Below are positions 53,679 to 63,641 of a stretch of DNA of 64,000 bases, piece after piece. Source of the stretch: Shinella zoogloeoides (lineage in GTDB: Bacteria > Pseudomonadota > Alphaproteobacteria > Rhizobiales > Rhizobiaceae). Made by a program: the position numbers and the translations under genes. The stretch spans positions 1 to 64,000 of the forward strand of contig NZ_QNUJ01000003.1 in assembly GCF_003574625.1 (NCBI RefSeq), in the 5' to 3' direction. Within the stretch, counting starts at the first letter, position 1, and each line of letters opens with the position of its first letter. The notes beneath the pieces were generated by a model. The model ran no database searches, was not told the origin of the DNA, and worked only from the letters and a program-made list of their open reading frames with translations.

Positions 53679-53756
53679 ATGGCTCGGGCATTGATTCTCT
53701 GGTTGATGGGCGTTCCGCTCTTCATTGTTCTCCTGCTTTGGTATTTCTTCTTCTGA
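53679..53756 (+). CDS. 25-residue hydrophobic membrane peptide
   Basis: A short frame of 25 codons with the sequence pattern MARALILWLMGVPLFIVLL and a final LWYFFF: one predicted membrane helix with a basic N-terminus and an aromatic C-terminus. AAAGGA lies 8 nt before the ATG and a strong terminator (53790-53825) follows the stop by 33 nt, so the frame looks like a complete small gene. Function unknown; very short membrane proteins of this kind often bind larger membrane complexes. Confidence 0.6.
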   Translation: MARALILWLMGVPLFIVLLLWYFFF

Positions 53757-53789
53757 TCTGTCGAAGATGAAGTGGAATACCCTGCAATG

Positions 53790-53827
53790 GGCACTCTTTG
53801 CTTCCGGCAAAGGGTGCCTTTCCTTTG
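53790..53827 (+). terminator. Terminator of the small membrane peptide gene
   Basis: A 12-bp stem with one G-T wobble (53790-53801 with 53807-53818), 5-nt loop, then TTTCCTTT. Confidence 0.7.
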
Positions 53828-53843
53828 GCGGTAGTTCAAACGA

Positions 53844-53870
53844 AAAGCGGCGCCGCAAGGGCGCCGCTTT
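53844..53870 (-). terminator. Terminator of the cysHDN operon
   Basis: A perfect 11-bp stem (53844-53854 with 53860-53870), 5-nt loop. Read on the minus strand it starts 23 nt after the cysN stop and is followed by TTTTCGTTT. Confidence 0.72.
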
Positions 53871-53893
53871 CCAATAAGCTTCAGGAAAAAAGA

Positions 53894-55381
53894 CTATTCG
53901 TCCAGATCGGCAAGCACTTCCGCGGCGCGTCCCGCGCTGGTGTGGCGCACGTCGACGTCGTGGCGGCGATCCGCGAAAAGCTCGGTCGCCATGATCTTCT
54001 CCGCAAGGTCGGCGGGCAGCGAGAGCAGCACGCGCTGGTCGTCCTTGTGGATGCCGCCGAGTTCCGAGCGGCGGCCCGTGATCATGCCACCGGCCACCGT
54101 GTTGTTGGTGTCGGGGTCGATCAGGATGAAGGCGCCGGTCGTGCGGTTCTGCTCGTAGGTATCGAAGATCGCCTGTTCGTCGAAGGTGAGGTGCACCTTG
54201 CCGATGGCATTCATGCCCAGATTGTCCGCCGCGTTCCATTTGGAAGACTTCAGGTCGAGCTGGCTCACCGGCTCGACGGTGACGCGCTGGCGGCGCGAGC
54301 CGCTCTTCAGCCAGTAGCGCTTGCCCGGCTCGATGCCGTCGGGCTGCAGGGCGACGAGCTGTGCGTCGAAGCCGCGGCCGGTCATCGGCTGGCTGTCGAT
54401 GGCGACGATCATGTCGCCGCGCGAAACGTCCACCTGACGGTCGAGCACGAGCGTGATGGCGTCGCCCGCCACGGCCGCGTTACGCACTAGGTCGAAGGTG
54501 ACGATCTTGGTGACGTTCGCGACCATGCCCGAGGGCAGGACGACGACCGAATCGCCCGGCTTCACCGAGCCGCCGGCCACCGTGCCCTGATAGCCGCGGA
54601 AACTTTCGCCCGGGCGCGAGACGCGCTGCACCGGCAGGCGGAAGCCGACCGTCTGGTTGGAGCGGGTGGTGGCCTTTTCCAGCGTCTCGACCAGCGTCGG
54701 ACCGTCATACCAGGGCATGGAGGCGCGGCCGTCATAGACGACGTTCTCGCCCTTCAGCGCCGAGATCGGGATGGCCGTGATCTGCTTGACGCCGAGCGTG
54801 AGCGCGAATTCCTTGAAGTCGTGCACGATCTCGATGAAGCGGGCGCGGTCGTAGTTCGTCAGGTCGATCTTGTTGACCGCGAGAACGAACTGGCGGATGC
54901 CCATCAGCGAGGCGATGGTCGCGTGGCGGCGCGTCTGTTCGAGGATACCGGCGCGGGCATCGACCAGCAGCACGGCAAGGTCCGCCGTGGAGGCGCCGGT
55001 CGCCATGTTGCGGGTATACTGCTCGTGGCCGGGCGTATCGGCGACGATGAAGGAGCGGCGGTCCGTCGAGAAATAGCGATAGGCGACGTCGATGGTGATG
55101 CCCTGTTCGCGCTCGGCCTGCAGGCCGTCGAGCAGCAGCGCGAAATCGGGCAGGCCGAGGTCGTTCTGCTTGCCGCTGTCGCGATGGAGCGTGGCGGCCT
55201 GGTCTTCCTTGACGGCTTTGGTGTCCCAGAGCAGGCGGCCGATCAGCGTCGACTTGCCGTCGTCGACCGAGCCGCAGGTGATGAGGCGAAGCGGGCGGGA
55301 ATCGCGGATCGCGCGGGCCTGACCATGGGCCGGTTCCTCAAGGGGGAGGATTTCGGCGGTTGCGGTGGCGGAAACGGTCAT
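53894..55381 (-). CDS. cysN: Sulfate adenylyltransferase GTPase subunit (CysN)
   Basis: A 495-residue EF-Tu-like GTPase that drives ATP sulfurylase. G-motifs are GSVDDGKST (P-loop), DTPGHEQYTRNM (G3) and NKID (G4). There is no fused APS kinase (CysC) domain at the C-terminus, unlike NodQ or CysNC. ATG 55381 is chosen over the extended frame to 55510. Its start is one base after the cysD stop. With CysD it activates sulfate to adenosine phosphosulfate for CysH. Confidence 0.9.
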   Translation of the reverse strand: MTVSATATAEILPLEEPAHGQARAIRDSRPLRLITCGSVDDGKSTLIGRLLWDTKAVKEDQAATLHRDSGKQNDLGLPDFALLLDGLQAEREQGITIDVAYRYFSTDRRSFIVADTPGHEQYTRNMATGASTADLAVLLVDARAGILEQTRRHATIASLMGIRQFVLAVNKIDLTNYDRARFIEIVHDFKEFALTLGVKQITAIPISALKGENVVYDGRASMPWYDGPTLVETLEKATTRSNQTVGFRLPVQRVSRPGESFRGYQGTVAGGSVKPGDSVVVLPSGMVANVTKIVTFDLVRNAAVAGDAITLVLDRQVDVSRGDMIVAIDSQPMTGRGFDAQLVALQPDGIEPGKRYWLKSGSRRQRVTVEPVSQLDLKSSKWNAADNLGMNAIGKVHLTFDEQAIFDTYEQNRTTGAFILIDPDTNNTVAGGMITGRRSELGGIHKDDQRVLLSLPADLAEKIMATELFADRRHDVDVRHTSAGRAAEVLADLDE

Positions 55382-55382
55382 C

Positions 55383-56336
55383 TCAGAAATACCCTTCGCG
55401 TTTCTTCTTTTCCATGGAGCCGGACTGGTCGCGGTCGATCGCGCGGCCCTGGCGTTCGGAGACGGTGGCCGTCTCCAGCTCGGCGATGATGTCGTCGAGC
55501 GTTTCGGCATTGGAGCGGATGGCGCCGGTCAGCGGGAAGCAGCCGAGCGTGCGGAAGCGGATGACGCCTTCCTGCTTCACCTCGCCGGGAAGCAGTTCCA
55601 GGCGCGGATCCTCGGCCATGATCATCATGCCGTCGCGCTCCACATAGGGGCGCTTCTTCGCGAAATAGAGCGGCACGATCGGGATATCCTCGGCCTGGAT
55701 GTAGCGCCAGATATCGACCTCGGTCCAGTTGGAGAGCGGGAAGGCGCGCACGCTCTCGCCCTGGCGGATCATGCCGTTATAGACGTTCCACAGTTCCGGG
55801 CGCTGGTTGCGCGGGTCCCAGCGATGATCCGGCGTGCGGAAGGAGTAGATGCGCTCCTTGGCGCGCGAGGCCTCCTCGTCGCGGCGAGCGCCGCCGAAGG
55901 CCGCGTCGTACTTGCCGGCGTCGAGCGCCTGGCGCAGCGATTCCGTCTTCATGATGTCGGTGTAGAGCGCCGAGCCGTGGGAGAACGGCGTGACATTCTC
56001 CGCCGCGCCGCGCGGGTTGACGTGCTCGATAAGGTCGAGATCGTATTCCTTGACGATATTGTCGCGGAATTCGATCATCTCGGCGAATTTCCAGCCCGTG
56101 TTGACATGCAGCAGCGGGAAGGGGACGCGGCCGGGATAGAAGGCTTTTCGCGCGAGATGCAGCAGGACGGATGAGTCCTTGCCGATCGAATAGAGCATGA
56201 CGGGACGCTCGAATTCGGCGGCGACTTCGCGGAAGATGTGGATCGCTTCGTTTTCCAGCGCCTTCAGGTGCGGATCGAGCGGCGGCTTCGGCGTGGCGTT
56301 CGGCTTTGCTTCCGCCTCGTTACGGATATCGGACAT
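55383..56336 (-). CDS. cysD: Sulfate adenylyltransferase small subunit (CysD)
   Basis: A 317-residue PAPS-reductase-fold adenylyltransferase. [22 protein letters not shown] is the PP-loop that binds ATP, and the C-terminal [31 protein letters not shown] block is conserved in CysD. It catalyses sulfate plus ATP to APS with CysN as GTP-driven partner. ATG 56336 is preferred; a GTG four codons upstream (56348) is poorly spaced from any ribosome-binding site. It is 46 nt downstream of cysH. Confidence 0.9.
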   Translation of the reverse strand: MSDIRNEAEAKPNATPKPPLDPHLKALENEAIHIFREVAAEFERPVMLYSIGKDSSVLLHLARKAFYPGRVPFPLLHVNTGWKFAEMIEFRDNIVKEYDLDLIEHVNPRGAAENVTPFSHGSALYTDIMKTESLRQALDAGKYDAAFGGARRDEEASRAKERIYSFRTPDHRWDPRNQRPELWNVYNGMIRQGESVRAFPLSNWTEVDIWRYIQAEDIPIVPLYFAKKRPYVERDGMMIMAEDPRLELLPGEVKQEGVIRFRTLGCFPLTGAIRSNAETLDDIIAELETATVSERQGRAIDRDQSGSMEKKKREGYF

Positions 56337-56382
56337 TAAACTCTTCACTCCGGATAGGGATGCCTTGGGAGGGCTGTTCGGG

Positions 56383-57135
56383 TCAGGCCGCGCTGGGGGC
56401 CGGGATGGTGGAGGCGGCGGCCTCGGTGACGTGCAGGCCGCATTCGCGCTTCTCGTCGTTCTCCCACCACCAGCGGCCGGCGCGCTCGGGCTCGCCCGGT
56501 TTGATGGCGCGTGTACACGGCTCGCAGCCGATGGACGGGTAGCCGCGACCGTGCATCGGGTTCACCGGCACGGCATTGTCGGCCACATAGGCCTTGATGC
56601 GCTCGATGTCCCAGTCGGCCAGCGGGTTGATCTTGATGAGGTTGCGCTCGGCGTCATGCTCGGCGAAGGGCGTGTCCGCCCGGTTGCCGGACTGGCCGCG
56701 GCGAAGGCCGGTGATCCAGAAGGATGCCCCTTCGAGCGCGCGCGCAAGCGGCTTCAGCTTGCGCACGCTGCAACAGGCATGCCGCGCCTCGACGCTCTCG
56801 TAAAAGCCGTTGAGGCCGTACTGCGCCGCATAGGCGTCGATATCGTCCTGCACGGGCACGTAGCGGACGATGGTGATGCCGTACTGTCCCTCGGTCTCGT
56901 CGATGAGATCGACGGTCTCCTTGAACAGCCGGCCCGTCTCCAGCGTTACGACATCGATGGCAAGCCGGTCGGTACCGATGGCCGCGGTGATCACCTGGTC
57001 CTCGATGCCGAGGCTGGTGGTGAAGACGGCACGCCCGCCAAGTTCGGCCACGAGCGCGAGGCGCCCGGCAAGGTCGAGACCGGCGAGTTTGTCGTTCAGG
57101 GCTTCCGCGATCCCGTTTCCGGTAAGAGCAGTCAT
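56383..57135 (-). CDS. cysH: Assimilatory adenylyl-sulfate (APS) reductase (CysH)
   Basis: A 250-residue phosphoadenylyl-sulfate reductase-family protein. It contains the two cysteine pairs CC ([10 protein letters not shown]) and CxxC (GCEPCTR) of the 4Fe-4S APS reductases, so it should use APS directly, and the catalytic cysteine in RECGLH near the C-terminus. This agrees with the absence of a CysC domain in CysN. It is first in the cysH-cysD-cysN operon. An AT-rich palindrome at 57295-57311, about 160 bp upstream, may bind its regulator. Confidence 0.9.
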   Translation of the reverse strand: MTALTGNGIAEALNDKLAGLDLAGRLALVAELGGRAVFTTSLGIEDQVITAAIGTDRLAIDVVTLETGRLFKETVDLIDETEGQYGITIVRYVPVQDDIDAYAAQYGLNGFYESVEARHACCSVRKLKPLARALEGASFWITGLRRGQSGNRADTPFAEHDAERNLIKINPLADWDIERIKAYVADNAVPVNPMHGRGYPSIGCEPCTRAIKPGEPERAGRWWWENDEKRECGLHVTEAAASTIPAPSAA

Positions 57136-57294
57136 TCCGTTTCCAAGCCTTTGCGAGAATTTGCCGGATTATCGCAGGCTTGGGGGAGGGCAGACAGCAA
57201 AACGGATTTCCAAAGCGTGAGGACGAAGAGCAAATATCTCTCCATCTCAGCCCCAAGGCAGAAATCCTGCCGCCAGGGAACGCTTTGATATTAT

Positions 57295-57311
57295 TCTATA
57301 AATTTAGTAGA
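57295..57311. promoter_or_regulatory. AT-rich palindrome upstream of cysH
   Basis: TCTATAAATTTAGTAGA, built around the palindrome TAAATTTA with near-symmetrical CTA/TAG arms. It lies in the otherwise gene-free 201-bp gap between cysH and the antitoxin-like gene. Rrf2-type regulators of cysteine genes bind sites of this style; the link here is inference. Confidence 0.35.
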
Positions 57312-57336
57312 CAATAGGGTGGTTGTAGATAGGCGC

Positions 57337-57696
57337 TCAGGCGGCCGCCTCCATGTCGAACTCGAAGTGAATCCGGTCGTAGGGGAAGGAGAAGCCGTTT
57401 TCGGTCTTGTCGATCACACCGCTCTTCGCCAGCATGTCGAGATCCCCGTGGACGTTCTTGATGTCGCGGTTCACCAGCTTCGCCACTTCGCGCACGGTGA
57501 GCGAACCCCGGCCGGCCATCGCCATGACGATCTCCGTCCGCTTGGGCGCCAGCGTCCGGTGCATTGCTTCCCACGAGTCGAACGACAGGACGGATCGAGC
57601 CTCGACGACTTCGCCAGCCTCTGCCCGCTTCGCGGCATCGACCGCGGAGGCGATCACGTCCTTCATGCTTTCAATCTTCACGGTCAGCGTTTCCAT
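57337..57696 (-). CDS. Winged-helix antitoxin-like DNA-binding protein
   Basis: A 119-residue protein. Residues about 45-105 (LAPKRTEIVMAMAGRGSLTVREVAKLVNRDIKNVHGDLDMLAKSGVI) form a MarR/HVO_A0114-like winged helix; the N-terminal 40 residues are helical and the C-terminus is acidic. Its start overlaps the end of the DUF6516-like gene by 26 bp, so the two are translated together. This order (toxin-like first, HTH protein second) is common for type II modules in which the second protein both neutralises its partner and represses the promoter. Function as antitoxin is inferred. Confidence 0.7.
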   Translation of the reverse strand: METLTVKIESMKDVIASAVDAAKRAEAGEVVEARSVLSFDSWEAMHRTLAPKRTEIVMAMAGRGSLTVREVAKLVNRDIKNVHGDLDMLAKSGVIDKTENGFSFPYDRIHFEFDMEAAA

Positions 57697-57973
57697 CGAT
57701 CCATCCTTTCATGTCCGCATCAAAGTCCAGCAGCAGTTTCTCGATAGACTGAAAGACATACGGGTGCTCTTCGGCCCCGATATGCTTGTGGTCCCCTTTG
57801 CCGGCTTCGTTGTCGTAGCGCATCACGCAGATGCCATCGGCCACGAAAGCCAGACGATACTTGAAGAGGTGAGGGCTGCCGCGCAGTGGCTCGGGCACCC
57901 GCCATATCACGAGGTCGGCGAACATGGCCTCGCCGATATGTCGCCGTGTCTTGAGGATCAGCCTCGCCTGCAT
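57671..57973 (-). CDS. DUF6516-like putative toxin
   Basis: A 100-residue protein resembling the DUF6516 family (ADLVIWRVPEP, KYRLAFVADGICVMRYDNE, GKGDHKHIG, SIEKLLLDFDADM). These proteins are usually encoded just before a small HTH protein and are considered toxins of type II systems. ATG 57973 is chosen because the -10 box TATAAA ends 7 nt upstream, which would place the transcript start at or next to this ATG; the longer frame to 58009 would start inside the -35 box. Catalytic activity is unknown; the conserved DNExGKGDHxH segment is a possible active site. Confidence 0.65.
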   Translation of the reverse strand: MQARLILKTRRHIGEAMFADLVIWRVPEPLRGSPHLFKYRLAFVADGICVMRYDNEAGKGDHKHIGAEEHPYVFQSIEKLLLDFDADMKGWIDGNADRED

Positions 57974-58019
57974 GTTGGTGTTTATACCATCAAGCGCTCT
58001 TGTTGGCAATTACACCAAC
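57974..58019 (-). promoter_or_regulatory. Promoter and flanking inverted repeat of the toxin-antitoxin-like pair
   Basis: On the minus strand, -35 TTGCCA (58004-58009) and -10 TATAAA (57981-57986) are separated by exactly 17 bp. The -10 box ends 7 nt before ATG 57973, so the mRNA is probably leaderless. GTTGGTGT (57974-57981) and ACACCAAC (58012-58019) form a perfect 8-bp inverted repeat around the whole promoter, a likely autoregulatory operator. Confidence 0.65.
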
Positions 58020-58052
58020 GGATGGTGGAGGAACGTCGAGGTGGGGCAGCAC

Positions 58053-58074
58053 CGGGATCACCGAAATGATCCCG
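58053..58074 (-). terminator. Hairpin after the betICBA operon
   Basis: A perfect 8-bp stem (58053-58060 with 58067-58074) and 6-nt loop, 21 nt beyond the betA stop. There is no T run, so termination would be weak or Rho-assisted. Confidence 0.4.
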
Positions 58075-58094
58075 ATGTCTTGATGGCAATGGGA

Positions 58095-59747
58095 CTACCG
58101 ATCACTCACCGCCGCCCGCGGGTTCACCCACGGCTCCTGGTTGGAGCGGGCCAGCGGCTGCTTGCCGAGGATGTGGTCGGCTGCCTTCTCCCCCGTCATG
58201 ATCGACGGCGCGTTGAGGTTGCCGTAGGTCACATGCGGGAAGATGGACGAGTCCGCCACGCGCAGGCCGTCGACGCCGATCACGCGGGTCTGCGGGTCGA
58301 CCACCGCCATCGGATCGTCCGCCGCGCCCATGCGGCAGGTGCCGCAGGGATGGTAGGCGCTTTCCAGATGCTCGCGCAGGAAGGCGTCGATCTCCTCGTC
58401 CGTCTGCACCTTGTCGCCCGGCTGGATTTCCGGGCCGCGGAACTCGTCGAAAGCCTTCTGGCCAAAAATCTCGCGGGTGAGGCGTACGCAATGGCGGAAC
58501 TTGATCCAGTCCTCCTCGTGGCTCATGTAGTTGAAACGGATCACCGGATCGGCCATCGGATCAGCCGAGCGCAGGGTCACGTTGCCGCGCGATTTCGACA
58601 GGTTGTAGCCGACATGCGCCTGGAAGCCGTGGCTCTTGGCCGCCGCCTTGCCGTCATAGGAAATGGCGACGGGCAGGAAGTGGTACTGGATATCCGGCTG
58701 CTTCAGCCCCGGCGCCGAGCGCAGGAACGCGCAGGCCTCGAACTGGTTGGAGGCCCCGAGGCCGCCCTTGGAGAGCAGCCACTGCGCGCCCGCCACGCCC
58801 TGCCAGAACCACGGCAGCCAGGAATAGAGCGAGACCGGCTTGGTGGAAACCTGCTGGAAATAGAATTCCATATGGTCCTGAAGGTTTGCGCCGACGCCCG
58901 GCCGGTCCACCTTCACCTCGATGCCCATGTCCTTCAGATGCTGCGCCGGGCCGATGCCCGAGAGCATCAGGAGCTTCGGCGAATTGAAGGACGAGGCCGA
59001 GACGACGACTTCCCTGTTTGCCTTCACCACTTCGATCCTGCCGTTGCGCTCGATCTCGACGCCGACGGCCCTGCCATTTTCGATGACGATTTTCCGGGCG
59101 AAGCAGCGCACGAGGGAAACGTTCTGCCGCTTCATCGCCGGGCGCAGATAGGCGTTCGCCGCCGACCAGCGTCGGCCGTTGTAGATCGTCTGCTCCATCA
59201 GGCCGAAGCCTTCTTGCTTGGAGCCGTTGTAGTCTTCCGTCGTCTCGAAGCCGGCATCCCGGCCGGCCTGGATGAAGGCGTGGAAGAGCGGGTTCGTCAC
59301 AGGCCCGCGCCGGACATGCAGCGGCCCATTCGTGCCGCGCCAGCCCGCCTCGCCGCCGAGCGAGGTCTCCAGCCGCTTGTAATAGGGCAACACGTCCGCA
59401 TAGGCCCAGCCCTGCGCGCCGAGCTCTTCCCAGCGGTTGAAGTCTTCCGCATGGCCGCGCACATAGACGAGACCATTGATCGACGACGAACCGCCGAGCA
59501 CCTTTCCGCGCGGCGCGGTAATGCGCCGGTTGTTGAGATGCGGTTCCGGCTCGGAGAGGTAGCCCCAGTTATAGCGCTTCATGCTCATCGGCCAGGCGAG
59601 CGCGGCCGGCATCTGGATGAACGGCCCGATATCCGAGCCGCCATATTCCAGCACCATGACCGTATGCTTGCCGTCCTCCGAAAGCCGGTAGGCGAGCGCC
59701 GAGCCGGCCGAGCCGGAGCCGATGATGATGTAGTCTGCATTCTGCAT
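58095..59747 (-). CDS. betA: Choline dehydrogenase (BetA)
   Basis: A 550-residue GMC-family flavoprotein that oxidises choline to betaine aldehyde at the membrane. The FAD-binding motif is [17 protein letters not shown] (residues 7-23), followed by the GMC signature [20 protein letters not shown]; the active-site His segment HPCGTCRMG and the C-terminal [20 protein letters not shown] are present. It is last in betICBA, separated from betB by 203 bp that contain a palindromic mosaic repeat. Confidence 0.9.
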   Translation of the reverse strand: MQNADYIIIGSGSAGSALAYRLSEDGKHTVMVLEYGGSDIGPFIQMPAALAWPMSMKRYNWGYLSEPEPHLNNRRITAPRGKVLGGSSSINGLVYVRGHAEDFNRWEELGAQGWAYADVLPYYKRLETSLGGEAGWRGTNGPLHVRRGPVTNPLFHAFIQAGRDAGFETTEDYNGSKQEGFGLMEQTIYNGRRWSAANAYLRPAMKRQNVSLVRCFARKIVIENGRAVGVEIERNGRIEVVKANREVVVSASSFNSPKLLMLSGIGPAQHLKDMGIEVKVDRPGVGANLQDHMEFYFQQVSTKPVSLYSWLPWFWQGVAGAQWLLSKGGLGASNQFEACAFLRSAPGLKQPDIQYHFLPVAISYDGKAAAKSHGFQAHVGYNLSKSRGNVTLRSADPMADPVIRFNYMSHEEDWIKFRHCVRLTREIFGQKAFDEFRGPEIQPGDKVQTDEEIDAFLREHLESAYHPCGTCRMGAADDPMAVVDPQTRVIGVDGLRVADSSIFPHVTYGNLNAPSIMTGEKAADHILGKQPLARSNQEPWVNPRAAVSDR

Positions 59748-59773
59748 GACCGCTTCTTTCCTGCGTGGGTTAA

Positions 59774-59937
59774 GCCCCTCATCCGCCTGCCGGCACCTTC
59801 TCCCCGCAAGCCGGGGATAAGGAAGATGTGGCGAGCGCTCATTCCGATCCGCATCGCCTCGATGTGGCGGAAAACTTAGCGTCCTGCCCCCTTCGCCCCG
59901 CTTGCGGGGAGAAGGTCGCGGCAGCGGGATGAGGAGC
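59774..59937. repeat. Rhizobial palindromic mosaic repeat (RIME-like), copy B
   Basis: A 164-bp element with the same inverted arms as copy A (44871-45024): it starts GCCCCTCATCCGCCTG and ends with GCAGCGGGATGAGGAGC, with inner CTTCTCCCC/GGGGAGAAGG hairpins. It fills most of the betB-betA gap. The middle 60 bp differ from copy A, so only the palindromic ends are shared. Confidence 0.75.
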
Positions 59938-59950
59938 AGTTCCGATCAAA

Positions 59951-61414
59951 TCAATACGGCGCCTCGACCTTGCCCATGGATACATAGACCGTCTTCAGCT
60001 CGCTGTAGTGCTCCAGCGCAGCGAGTGAATTCTCGCGCCCGAAGCCCGACTGCTTGGAGCCGCCAAAGGGGATTTCCACGGGGGCGAGGTTGTAGGTGTT
60101 GATCCAGAGCGTGCCGGCTTCGAGCTGGTCGACGACGCGGTGCGCGCGGGTGATGTCGGTGGTGAAGACACCGCCCGAAAGGCCGAACTCCGTGGCGTTG
60201 CCGCGTTCGATGACCTCTTCCTCGTTGTCGAAGTCGAGCACGCACATGACCGGGCCGAAAATCTCTTCCCGCGCGATGGTCATGCTGTCGGTGACATCTG
60301 AGAAGACCGTCGGCTGGATGTAGTAGCCTTCACCCGAAACGGCGTTGGGAATGCCCCCGCCCGTCAGCAGCGTCGCGCCCTCGGCCTTGCCCTTTTCGAT
60401 ATAGTCGAGAACCTTGTCGCGCTGCGCCTTCGAGACCATCGGCCCAAGCTGCGTCGCCTCGTCCATCGGGTCGCCGATCAGGATCTTTTCCGTGCGTTCC
60501 TTCAGGCGCGCGAGGAATTTCTGCTTGATGCCCTTCTGCACGAAGACGCGCGTGCCGTTCGAGCAGACCTGCCCCGTCGAATAGAAGTTGCCGAGCATCG
60601 CCCCGCCGATGGCGCTTTCGAGGTCGGCGTCGTCGAAGACGATGAGCGGCGACTTGCCGCCGAGCTCCATCGTCACATGCTTGAGGTCGGAAGCTGCCGC
60701 GCCCGCCACCTTCTTGCCCGTCGGCACGGAACCGGTCAGCGAGACCTTGGCGACATCAGGGTGGTTGACGAGCAGCGGCCCCGTCGAACGATCCCCCTGG
60801 ATGACGTTGTAGAGGCCCTTCGGCAGGCCGGCCTCGACAAGGATTTCCGCGATCTTCAGCGCGCCGAGCGGGGTGTTTTCCGAGGGCTTGAAGACCATGG
60901 CATTGCCACAGACGAGCGCCGGCGCACCCTTCCAGCAGGCGATCTGCTGCGGATAGTTCCACGCGCCGATGCCCACGCACACCCCGAGCGGCACACGCTT
61001 GGTGAAGGCGAAGTCCTGCCCGAGCGGGATATAGTCGCCATTGAGACCCGCCGCTGCGATGCCGCCGAAGAACTCGAACGCGTCCGCGCCTGATGTCGGG
61101 TCGGCGATGATGGTCTCCTGGATCGGCTTGCCGGTGTCGAGCGTTTCCAATTCGGAGAGCTCGCGGTTGCGCTCGCGCATGATCTCGGCGGCGCGCTTGA
61201 GGATGCGGCCGCGCGCGGTGGGGCTCATGCCCGCCCATTCCTTCTGCGCGCGCTTGGCGGAGGCGATGGCCTTTTCCACGATGGCCGGCGTTGCCGCGTG
61301 CAGACGGGCGATCACCTCGCCGGTGGCGGGGTAGAGGCTCTCGAAGGGCGTGCCGGCGACGTCTTCCACATATTCGCCGTCGATGAAATGCGAGGCTTTC
61401 GGTTGGGCTTTCAT
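59951..61414 (-). CDS. betB: Betaine-aldehyde dehydrogenase (BetB)
   Basis: A 487-residue aldehyde dehydrogenase converting betaine aldehyde to glycine betaine. The general base is in TMELGGKSP and the catalytic cysteine is C284 in [13 protein letters not shown]; the SNGTRVF sequence and [20 protein letters not shown] are typical of BetB. Its ATG is one base after the betC stop codon, so translation is coupled. Part of the betICBA operon. Confidence 0.92.
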   Translation of the reverse strand: MKAQPKASHFIDGEYVEDVAGTPFESLYPATGEVIARLHAATPAIVEKAIASAKRAQKEWAGMSPTARGRILKRAAEIMRERNRELSELETLDTGKPIQETIIADPTSGADAFEFFGGIAAAGLNGDYIPLGQDFAFTKRVPLGVCVGIGAWNYPQQIACWKGAPALVCGNAMVFKPSENTPLGALKIAEILVEAGLPKGLYNVIQGDRSTGPLLVNHPDVAKVSLTGSVPTGKKVAGAAASDLKHVTMELGGKSPLIVFDDADLESAIGGAMLGNFYSTGQVCSNGTRVFVQKGIKQKFLARLKERTEKILIGDPMDEATQLGPMVSKAQRDKVLDYIEKGKAEGATLLTGGGIPNAVSGEGYYIQPTVFSDVTDSMTIAREEIFGPVMCVLDFDNEEEVIERGNATEFGLSGGVFTTDITRAHRVVDQLEAGTLWINTYNLAPVEIPFGGSKQSGFGRENSLAALEHYSELKTVYVSMGKVEAPY

Positions 61415-61415
61415 G

Positions 61416-62945
61416 TCATTCTCCCCGCGGATAGCGTTTGGATTCCTCGAGATTGTCGAGGTTCATGTGGTTGCGCATGTAGCGTTCGGATGCCTTCTGC
61501 AGCGGCTGGTGGTCCCACGGATAATAGGCGCCGTTGCGCAGCGCCTCGTAGACCACCCAGCGCCGCGCCTGGCTCTCGCGCACGGCAGAATCGAAGGCCG
61601 CCATGTCCCAGCGCGCTTCGCGCATCTGGCGGAAGGCGTCCAGCGTCGCCCGCATCACCGGATTGTCGGAGGTCGCAAGATTGGTCAGCTCGTGCGGATC
61701 GGCTTCGAGGTCGTAAAGCTGTTCCGGGTCGAGTTCGCAGTGGATGTATTTCCACTTGCCTTCGCGGATGCCGACGAGCGGCGCATAGGAAGCCTCCGCC
61801 GCATATTCCATCAGCACCGGCGTCGTGCGCTCTGCGCCGTTGATGACGGGAAGCAGGCTTTCCCCGTCCGTCCAGGGCATTACGGCGTCCATGGAGATGC
61901 CAGCGAGGTCGCACAGCGTCGGCGTCACGTCGAGATTGGAGGTGGGGGCAAGGTGCAGGCCGGGCGCCACGCCGGGACCTGATATCATCAGCGGCACGCG
62001 GGCCGACCCCTCGAAGAAGTTCATCTTGAACCACAGGCCGCGCTCGCCGAGCATGTCGCCATGGTCGGAGCAGAAGAGGATCAGCGTCTCGTCCAGCATG
62101 CGCGTGCGCGTCAGAGTGTCGATGAGTTCGCCGACCTTCTCGTCGAGATAGGAGATATTGGCGAAGTAGGCCTGCCGCGAGCGGCGCACGTCCTCGCCGC
62201 TGATGGCGAACTTGGCGTAGTCGCAGGAATGCAGGATGCGGGCGGAATGCGGGTCCGGTTCCTCCAGCATGTCGACAGCGGGCATCAGGTGCGCGCAATC
62301 CTCGTAGAGGTCCCAGAACTTCCGCCGGGCCACATAGGGGTCGTGCGGGTGGGTGAAGGAGACGGTGAGGCACCAGGGACGGCGGTACTGGTCGTCGTTC
62401 TCGCGGGAGAGCTGGTAGAGCTTCTGGTTCGCGAGGAAGGCGACTTCGTCGTCATACTCCATCTGGTTGGTGATCTCGGCGACGCCCGCGCCCGTCACCG
62501 AACCCATATTGTGATACCACCAGTCGATGCGCTCGCCCGGCTTGCGGTAATCAGGCGTCCAGCCGAAATCGGCGGGGTAGATGTCCGTCGTCAGTCGCTC
62601 CTCGAAGCCGTGCAGCTGGTCCGGCCCGACGAAATGCATTTTCCCCGACAGCGCCGTGTAATAGCCGGCGCGGCGCAGGTGATGCGCGAAGGTGGGGATG
62701 GAGGAGATATACTCCGCCGCATTGTCGTAGACCTGCGTGCGGCTCGGCAGCTGGCCGGCCATGAAAGAGGCGCGGGCAGGGGCGCAGAGTGGCGAGGAGG
62801 TATAGTTGTTGCGGAACCGCGCCGAGCGCGCGGCGAGCGCCTTCATGTGCGGCGCATGCAGCCACTCCGCCGGCCCGTCCGGGAAGAAGGTCCCGTTAAG
62901 CTGGTCGACCATGACGATCAGGATGTTCGGCTTGCTGGCGGTCAC
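61416..62945 (-). CDS. betC: Choline sulfatase (BetC)
   Basis: A 509-residue arylsulfatase-family enzyme that hydrolyses choline-O-sulfate to choline. C54 in [11 protein letters not shown] is the cysteine converted to formylglycine (CxPxR-type site), and [15 protein letters not shown] carries the metal-binding aspartate. The start is GTG 62945 with AAGGA seven bases upstream; the frame open to 63302 overlaps betI and is not used. Its presence in the bet operon is characteristic of rhizobia. Confidence 0.92.
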   Translation of the reverse strand: MTASKPNILIVMVDQLNGTFFPDGPAEWLHAPHMKALAARSARFRNNYTSSPLCAPARASFMAGQLPSRTQVYDNAAEYISSIPTFAHHLRRAGYYTALSGKMHFVGPDQLHGFEERLTTDIYPADFGWTPDYRKPGERIDWWYHNMGSVTGAGVAEITNQMEYDDEVAFLANQKLYQLSRENDDQYRRPWCLTVSFTHPHDPYVARRKFWDLYEDCAHLMPAVDMLEEPDPHSARILHSCDYAKFAISGEDVRRSRQAYFANISYLDEKVGELIDTLTRTRMLDETLILFCSDHGDMLGERGLWFKMNFFEGSARVPLMISGPGVAPGLHLAPTSNLDVTPTLCDLAGISMDAVMPWTDGESLLPVINGAERTTPVLMEYAAEASYAPLVGIREGKWKYIHCELDPEQLYDLEADPHELTNLATSDNPVMRATLDAFRQMREARWDMAAFDSAVRESQARRWVVYEALRNGAYYPWDHQPLQKASERYMRNHMNLDNLEESKRYPRGE

Positions 62946-62983
62946 GGGCTGGTCCTTAAATGAATGAGCAATATCCGGAATCT

Positions 62984-63619
62984 CTAGCGCGCCTGTGTGA
63001 CGGATGGTCGTCGGCCAGCGGCGGTGGAAGCGGCGCCTGCGACAGCGGCAAGCTGGGCATTGAGATAGCCCTCCGTCAGCGCGATGGAGGACTCGATGCT
63101 GACGGGCGCCGATTTCAGCCCTTGCCGCAGGTAGAGTCCGTCGATCATCGCCGCCGCCCCGTCCGCGATCTCGCCGGCGCGCCCGTCGGGGCAAAGCTGC
63201 CGGAGGCTGGCAAGCAGGTTGGAATTCAGCCGCCGCGCATAAACGACGAGCAGCCGCCGGACCGCTTCCGAACGCTGCGCCTCCGAATAGAAGGCAAGCC
63301 AAGCCGCCACCGTCTCCGGCGCGAACTGGTGCGCCTGGAAATTGACGCGTATAACCGCCGAAAGCCGCTCGCGCGGCGTCGTGGCCTCCCGCAAGGCCGA
63401 AACCGTATCCGCCCGCAACGTGCGCAGGAGGCTGCGGATCGTCTCGATGACGAGCTGTTCCTTGGAGCCGAAATAGTGATGTGCAAGGGCAGGGGAAACG
63501 CCGGCATGGCGGGCGATTTCCGACATGGTCACGGTCAGCGAGCCATGGTCCCCGACCGCCCGCAGCGTCGCGTCCACCAGCGCCTTGCGCCGCACCGGCT
63601 CCATCCCAACCTTCGGCAT
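62984..63619 (-). CDS. betI: Choline-responsive repressor (BetI)
   Basis: A 211-residue TetR-family repressor beginning MPKVGMEPVRRKALVDATL, the hallmark BetI N-terminus, with the helix-turn-helix at about residues 25-50 (ARHAGVSPALAHHYFGSKEQLV). It represses the bet genes until choline is present. It is first in betICBA, 38 nt before betC. A TTGA-N4-TCAA operator overlapping a 17-bp-spaced promoter lies just upstream. ATG 63619 is used rather than the upstream extension. Confidence 0.9.
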   Translation of the reverse strand: MPKVGMEPVRRKALVDATLRAVGDHGSLTVTMSEIARHAGVSPALAHHYFGSKEQLVIETIRSLLRTLRADTVSALREATTPRERLSAVIRVNFQAHQFAPETVAAWLAFYSEAQRSEAVRRLLVVYARRLNSNLLASLRQLCPDGRAGEIADGAAAMIDGLYLRQGLKSAPVSIESSIALTEGYLNAQLAAVAGAASTAAGRRPSVTQAR

Positions 63620-63641
63620 GTCGTTCCCCTGATTTATATCA

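Noticed and set aside
62946-63302. N-terminal extension of choline sulfatase by 119 codons
   Set aside because: It would overlap betI and has no family similarity; GTG 62945 has a good ribosome-binding site and gives the normal BetC start.
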